Position numbers and translations under genes: made by a program. This document shows, one piece after another, positions 33,554-36,826 of a stretch of 36,826 nt of DNA. This DNA comes from Thiotrichaceae bacterium (GTDB lineage Bacteria > Pseudomonadota > Gammaproteobacteria > Thiotrichales > Thiotrichaceae), in contig JALSJN010000086.1 in assembly GCA_026989335.1 (NCBI GenBank), positions 1 to 36,826 on the forward strand, given 5' to 3'. Below the pieces are notes generated by a model. The model was not told where the DNA came from. It ran no database searches and saw only the letters and a list, made by a program, of their open reading frames with translations. Each line of letters begins with the position of its first letter. Position 1 is the stretch's first letter.

Positions 33554-35017
33554 ATGCAACACAGCTTAAAAAAGACATTTTTAGCCCTATCAATTTCAAT
33601 TTGTTTGACACCTATAGCCTATGCTACCAACGGCCTTGCACCTACGGGGTTGGGTCAAGTACATAAGGCAATGGGCGGCGCTGCTGCTGGTAATCCGCAA
33701 AATACGACGACAATGATGACAAACCCTGCCGCAGGATCTTTTGTTGATAGTGGCTTTGATGTTGGTATAGAATTATTTCGACCTAAACGTACGGCTAAAA
33801 ATAATAGTGATTTTCAGCCGTCTGGAACTAACTCTCCTTCTCCTGATGCTCAAGGAGATCCTACTAACCCTCCCCCTTACGATACGTTAAACCCTCAGGG
33901 TACCTTGACTAAAGGTACTGAATATTCGGGTGATGGGAAAAAGAACTTTTTAATTCCTGAGTTTGCCTATAACCGTAACTATGGTGGCTTTTCAGTGGGT
34001 ATTTCGGCTTACGGAAATGGTGGAATGAACACCCAATATGATAAGTCTCCTGCCTTTGCAGCTGATGCTTTGGGTACGGTTCCAGTTGGAGGGATACCCA
34101 ATGGGCAAGGTGGTACAATTCCTGCTGGAACTACTGGAATACCTGTAGAAATTGGGGCCACACCGGATCATCAGCCCGACTCTGTATTTAATTTTAACAG
34201 TACCAAAACAGGGCCAAAAGGAACAACAGGGGTTAATTTGGAACAACTCTTTATAGCGCCCACAATTTCTAAAAAACTTAATGCAAAGCACAGTGTTGGT
34301 TTATCGTTAAATTTAGTTTGGCAGCGTTTTGAAGCTAAGGGCCTTTCGGCCTTAACCGCAGGGTCAACAAACCCAACAAAGTTTACCGATAATGGTAAAT
34401 CATCGGCAACGGGTATTGGTGCAACAATCGGTTGGATGGGGCAATTCAGTGACAGGTTTACGATGGGTGCTTCATATCGTTTAAAAACCAAAATGGGTAA
34501 GTTTAAAGAATATGCTGGCTTATTTCCTGATGGTGGCGAAATGCATGTTCCAGCTGCGTTAACAGTGGGTGCTTCCGCAAAGGTTACGCCAAGTACAACG
34601 ATAGCGGCAGACATTCAACAGATTTATTATTCAGATGTTGCAGCAACGGGCAATGCATTTAAGCCTAGTGGTTTTGGGGGTAAAGATGGACCGGGTTTTG
34701 GCTGGGATGATCAAACAGTTATCAAACTTGGTGTTAAGCAACAAATGGGTCAAAAATTAGCGATGCTTGCTGGCTATAATCATGGTGCTTCACCTGTTGG
34801 GCCAGAAGATACTTTTTTTAATGCTTTAACACCGGCAGTTGTTGAGGATCATCTTTCTCTAGGTTTTGAATATAAAGTGGGTAAAAACTCTGCAATTACA
34901 GGCTCTTACACGCACACCTTTAAAAATGAAGTTAAAGGTGATGTAGCTAAAGGCCAACAGTTTGACATTAGTATGGAGCAAAATGCTGCGGGGATAGGTT
35001 TTAGTAAAAAATTCTAG
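33554..35017 (+). CDS. OmpP1/FadL-family outer-membrane transporter
   Basis: A complete 487-residue outer-membrane protein: signal peptide (about 1-24, ending PIAYA-TNGLA), the family N-terminus TGLGQVHKAMGGAAAGNPQN and NPAAGSFVDSGFDVGIELF, multiple barrel strands, the DGPGFGWDDQTVIKLGVKQQ block and a terminal strand ending AGIGFSKKF. FadL-type barrels admit long-chain fatty acids and other hydrophobic compounds; the ligand here is unknown. It is a paralogue of the truncated gene at 31015, with an additional loop insertion rich in Pro, Gly and Thr (about 90-130 and 180-220). An AGGAG five bases before the ATG at 33554 decides the start over an upstream frame extension. A terminator follows. 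Confidence 0.85.
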   Translation: MQHSLKKTFLALSISICLTPIAYATNGLAPTGLGQVHKAMGGAAAGNPQNTTTMMTNPAAGSFVDSGFDVGIELFRPKRTAKNNSDFQPSGTNSPSPDAQGDPTNPPPYDTLNPQGTLTKGTEYSGDGKKNFLIPEFAYNRNYGGFSVGISAYGNGGMNTQYDKSPAFAADALGTVPVGGIPNGQGGTIPAGTTGIPVEIGATPDHQPDSVFNFNSTKTGPKGTTGVNLEQLFIAPTISKKLNAKHSVGLSLNLVWQRFEAKGLSALTAGSTNPTKFTDNGKSSATGIGATIGWMGQFSDRFTMGASYRLKTKMGKFKEYAGLFPDGGEMHVPAALTVGASAKVTPSTTIAADIQQIYYSDVAATGNAFKPSGFGGKDGPGFGWDDQTVIKLGVKQQMGQKLAMLAGYNHGASPVGPEDTFFNALTPAVVEDHLSLGFEYKVGKNSAITGSYTHTFKNEVKGDVAKGQQFDISMEQNAAGIGFSKKF

Positions 35018-35040
35018 TCAACGGAGTTATTATTTTTGTT

Positions 35041-35077
35041 AAAAAACCAGTATCATCTAATGATTGCTGGTTTTTTT
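35041..35077 (+). terminator. Intrinsic terminator after the FadL-like gene
   Basis: Stem AAAAAACCAG / CTGGTTTTTT with an inner ATCAT/ATGAT extension and CTA loop, followed by a T run. It ends 24 bases after the FadL-like stop and isolates argC. Confidence 0.85.
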
Positions 35078-35161
35078 ATGGGAGACTGTTTAATTATATA
35101 GAGCTATCCATGGTTTCACGTTATTATTCTGAGACTTTAAAACTAACAGTAAATAGATAAC

Positions 35162-36202
35162 GTGAAGAAAAAAATAGGCATAGTAGGCGCAACGGGCTAC
35201 ACCGGCGTTGAATTATTAAGGATTTTAGCAACGCATCCTGAGGTTGAGATTAGTTATGTTACGTCTCGTTCTAACGCAGGTTCGCGTGTGGATGCGATGT
35301 TTCCTAATCTACGTGGGTTTATTGATCTTGAATTTAGTGACCCGTCTACAGATGCATTGGCTAAATGTGATTTAGTCTTTTTTGCAACGCCTAATGGTGT
35401 GGCGATGAACCATGTGCCTGCGTTATTAGAAGCAGGTACAAAAGTCATTGATCTCGCCGCTGATTTTAGAATTAAGGATATTGACCTTTGGAGTCAGTGG
35501 TACAGCATGGATCATGCCTGTCCTGAGATAGTTGCAGAAGCGGTTTATGGCTTGCCTGAGATTAATCGAGATAAGCTTAAAACCGCCCGTATCGTTGCTA
35601 ACCCAGGTTGCTACCCAACGGCAGTTACTTTGGGTTTGTTGCCTTTGATTGAAAACAAGCTGATTGATTTAGAGAATATTATTGCGGATACCAAATCTGG
35701 GGTAAGTGGAGCAGGTAAGGGCGCGAATGTGGCGACTTTGTTTAGTGAGATGGGTGAGAGTTTTAAAGCCTATAACGTCGGTGGGCATCGCCATCAACCA
35801 GAAATTGCGCAGACGTTAGGCTTAGTTGCGGGTTTATCTAAACCTGTTGAACTTACTTTTGTGCCCCATTTGTTGCCCATCATTCGTGGTATTCATGCAA
35901 CTTTGTATGCAAAAACGAAAACCAATCAAGTAGAGCTACAGAAGCTGTATGAATCTCGCTATGCGGATGAGCCGTTTGTAGATGTGTTGCCAACGGGCTC
36001 ACACCCTGAAACTCGGTTTGTTAAAGCGTCTAATATTTGTCAAATCGCCCTGCATAAAAAAGAGACTAGCTCACAGTTGGTTGTGTTATCCGTGATTGAT
36101 AATTTAGTTAAAGGTGCTGCTGGGCAAGCGGTGCAAAATATGAATATTATGCTAGGCTTAGATGAAACGTTAGCCTTATCACAACCAGCGCTATTACCTT
36201 AG
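35162..36202 (+). CDS. argC: N-acetyl-gamma-glutamyl-phosphate reductase
   Basis: ArgC reduces N-acetylglutamyl-phosphate to the semialdehyde in arginine biosynthesis. The 346-residue protein has the NADP-binding start [16 protein letters not shown], the catalytic cysteine in [16 protein letters not shown] (Cys150), and the [11 protein letters not shown] and [19 protein letters not shown] regions. The start is GTG at 35162. It precedes the bactofilin gene by 46 bases, a pairing seen in gammaproteobacteria. Confidence 0.96.
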   Translation: MKKKIGIVGATGYTGVELLRILATHPEVEISYVTSRSNAGSRVDAMFPNLRGFIDLEFSDPSTDALAKCDLVFFATPNGVAMNHVPALLEAGTKVIDLAADFRIKDIDLWSQWYSMDHACPEIVAEAVYGLPEINRDKLKTARIVANPGCYPTAVTLGLLPLIENKLIDLENIIADTKSGVSGAGKGANVATLFSEMGESFKAYNVGGHRHQPEIAQTLGLVAGLSKPVELTFVPHLLPIIRGIHATLYAKTKTNQVELQKLYESRYADEPFVDVLPTGSHPETRFVKASNICQIALHKKETSSQLVVLSVIDNLVKGAAGQAVQNMNIMLGLDETLALSQPALLP

Positions 36203-36248
36203 AATCATGAGTTTAAAAGCTTCCTGAAAGTTAATTTGGAAAAGTTGA

Positions 36249-36629
36249 ATGTTTGGATCAAAAAAGAAACAAGGTAAAGAGCGTTTAAGAACGCAAATTA
36301 ACACATTGATTGGTGAGGGTACAACCGTTACAGGTGTTGTTCAGTTTGAGGGTGGCTTGCATGTGGTCGGTACGATCAAAGGTGGTGCTAAGTCAGAAGA
36401 TAGCAGCTCAGTACTAATAGTGAGTGAAGATGCTTTGGTAACGGGTGATATTCACGTTAATCATTTGATAGTTAATGGCCAAGTAGATGGCAATATCTAC
36501 GCAACGGGAAAAGTCGAGTTATTTGATAAAGCACGCATCAATGGTGATGTGCATTATGATGTTCTAGAGTTACCTGCAGGAGCTGAGGTGAATGGTAAAC
36601 TGATTCGCCAAACGGATGATACCGCTTAG
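36249..36629 (+). CDS. Bactofilin (polymer-forming cytoskeletal protein)
   Basis: A 126-residue protein with the bactofilin beta-helix core: TLIGEGTTVTGVVQFEGGLHV, GTIKGG, SEDALVTGDIHVNHLIVNGQ, VDGNIYATGKVELFDKARIN and a short basic N-terminus (MFGSKKKQGKERLR) that may touch the membrane. Bactofilins polymerise without nucleotide and organise cell-envelope processes. In gammaproteobacteria the gene often lies between argC and erpA; here the next element is an insertion sequence. Confidence 0.93.
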   Translation: MFGSKKKQGKERLRTQINTLIGEGTTVTGVVQFEGGLHVVGTIKGGAKSEDSSSVLIVSEDALVTGDIHVNHLIVNGQVDGNIYATGKVELFDKARINGDVHYDVLELPAGAEVNGKLIRQTDDTA

Positions 36630-36690
36630 AGAATACCTTTTCTTTGTGGTGTTTCTCTTTAGTTCTCTATGTATAGTGCCTTGGCTTTTG

Positions 36691-36718
36691 ATCAGTCATT
36701 CCTTAAGGAATGACTGAT
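36691..36718. repeat. Perfect palindrome around TTAA at the IS boundary
   Basis: ATCAGTCATTCC (36691-36702), TTAA (36703-36706) and GGAATGACTGAT (36707-36718) form a perfect 12-bp inverted repeat. The right arm is the presumptive left end of the IS. The left arm would be its mirror image, as if another IS end were abutted at the TTAA target. Confidence 0.7.
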
Positions 36719-36826
36719 TAAGTCCTAGGATCATGAGAAAATAGCATAATCCAAAGAAAGGAGTTATTCAATGAAACAACAAAGCTTTGCCAGCCTAGCC
36801 TATGATAAAAAGAAAATCACCACGAA
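36707..36826 (+). mobile_element. Left end of an IS5-like insertion sequence (runs off the window)
   Basis: The presumed terminal repeat starts GGAATGACTGATTAAGTCCT after a TTAA likely to be the target duplication, and a transposase frame begins 64 bases inside. The other end is beyond the window. The end sequence resembles the terminal repeats of the MITE copies at 14366 and 26263 (GGAAT...CTGA.TAA...CCTAG). Confidence 0.6.
36771..36826 (+). CDS. IS5-family transposase, N-terminal fragment
   Basis: Eighteen codons are visible, MKQQSFASLAYDKKKITT, the characteristic beginning of IS5-group DDE transposases (MKQxxFAxxxYxxKKKxTRRE). An AAAGGAG ribosome-binding site lies seven bases upstream. 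The rest, including the catalytic residues, is outside the window. Confidence 0.65.
   Translation, partial: MKQQSFASLAYDKKKITT

Noticed and set aside
1-36826. CRISPR array, rRNA genes, prophage or toxin-antitoxin modules
   Set aside because: No regularly spaced repeats, no rRNA sequence, no phage structural genes and no recognisable toxin-antitoxin pair were seen on either strand.

Overview
The window is AT-rich, gene-dense gammaproteobacterial chromosome. Core-gene content and order (hemA-prfA-prmC; lolB-ispE-tRNA-Gln-prs-rplY-pth-ychF; argC-bactofilin; pilY1-pilE) support this placement. The DsrC-like protein, the OmpP1/FadL-type outer-membrane proteins, the MauG/peroxidase-like cytochrome and the PilE/PilY1 machinery would fit a Methylococcales-type methanotroph or a related sulfur/C1 gammaproteobacterium. 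No methane, methanol or sulfur-oxidation genes are present, so that finer placement is inference.

Layout: (1) 1-1.5 kb, end of a type IV pilus minor-pilin cluster (pilY1 tail, pilE). (2) 1.5-4.8 kb, minus-strand hemA-prfA-prmC. (3) 5.0-11.6 kb, plus-strand housekeeping run (TPR lipoprotein, lolB, ispE, tRNA-Gln, prs, rplY, pth, ychF) closed by a strong bidirectional terminator. (4) 11.7-16.4 kb, two tandem paralogous lipoproteins with a Cys-His-Asp pattern, ubiG, a membrane/coiled-coil protein, a 311-bp MITE with terminal inverted repeats and a target duplication, a putative outer-membrane barrel and an unknown cytosolic protein. (5) 16.7-25.6 kb, a same-strand urate/8-oxoguanine catabolic cluster: NCS2 permease, 8-oxoguanine deaminase, uraD, uraH, puuD-type urate hydroxylase, puuE, allantoicase, ureidoglycolate lyase, then an unknown protein and a 2OG-Fe(II) oxygenase. 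Many of these genes overlap, suggesting translational coupling. (6) 25.6-28.3 kb, an eroded zone: a phytanoyl-CoA-dioxygenase-like pseudogene invaded by a second, truncated MITE copy; a small acidic protein; a PKHD-type dioxygenase; and a DJ-1/PfpI gene with a one-base frameshift. (7) 28.4-30.7 kb, a small helical protein divergent from a DsrC-family protein lacking both functional cysteines, then a B12-binding radical SAM protein with a problematic start. (8) 30.8-35.0 kb, two perfect FNR boxes upstream of a truncated FadL-like gene abutting the headless 3' part of a Big_1/MauG-like cytochrome gene, then an intact FadL-like paralogue. (9) 35.1-36.8 kb, argC, a bactofilin gene and the left end of an IS5-like insertion sequence.

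Together, the purine cluster should convert imported urate or xanthine-type bases and damaged guanine (8-oxoguanine, deaminated to urate) through 5-hydroxyisourate, OHCU, S-allantoin, allantoate and ureidoglycolate to glyoxylate and urea. No xanthine dehydrogenase or urease lies here. The most interesting points are the FNR-controlled chimeric FadL/cytochrome locus, the cysteine-less DsrC homologue, the two uncharacterised genes coupled to the urate pathway, the paired Cys-His-Asp lipoproteins, and a MITE family whose ends resemble those of the IS at the right edge.
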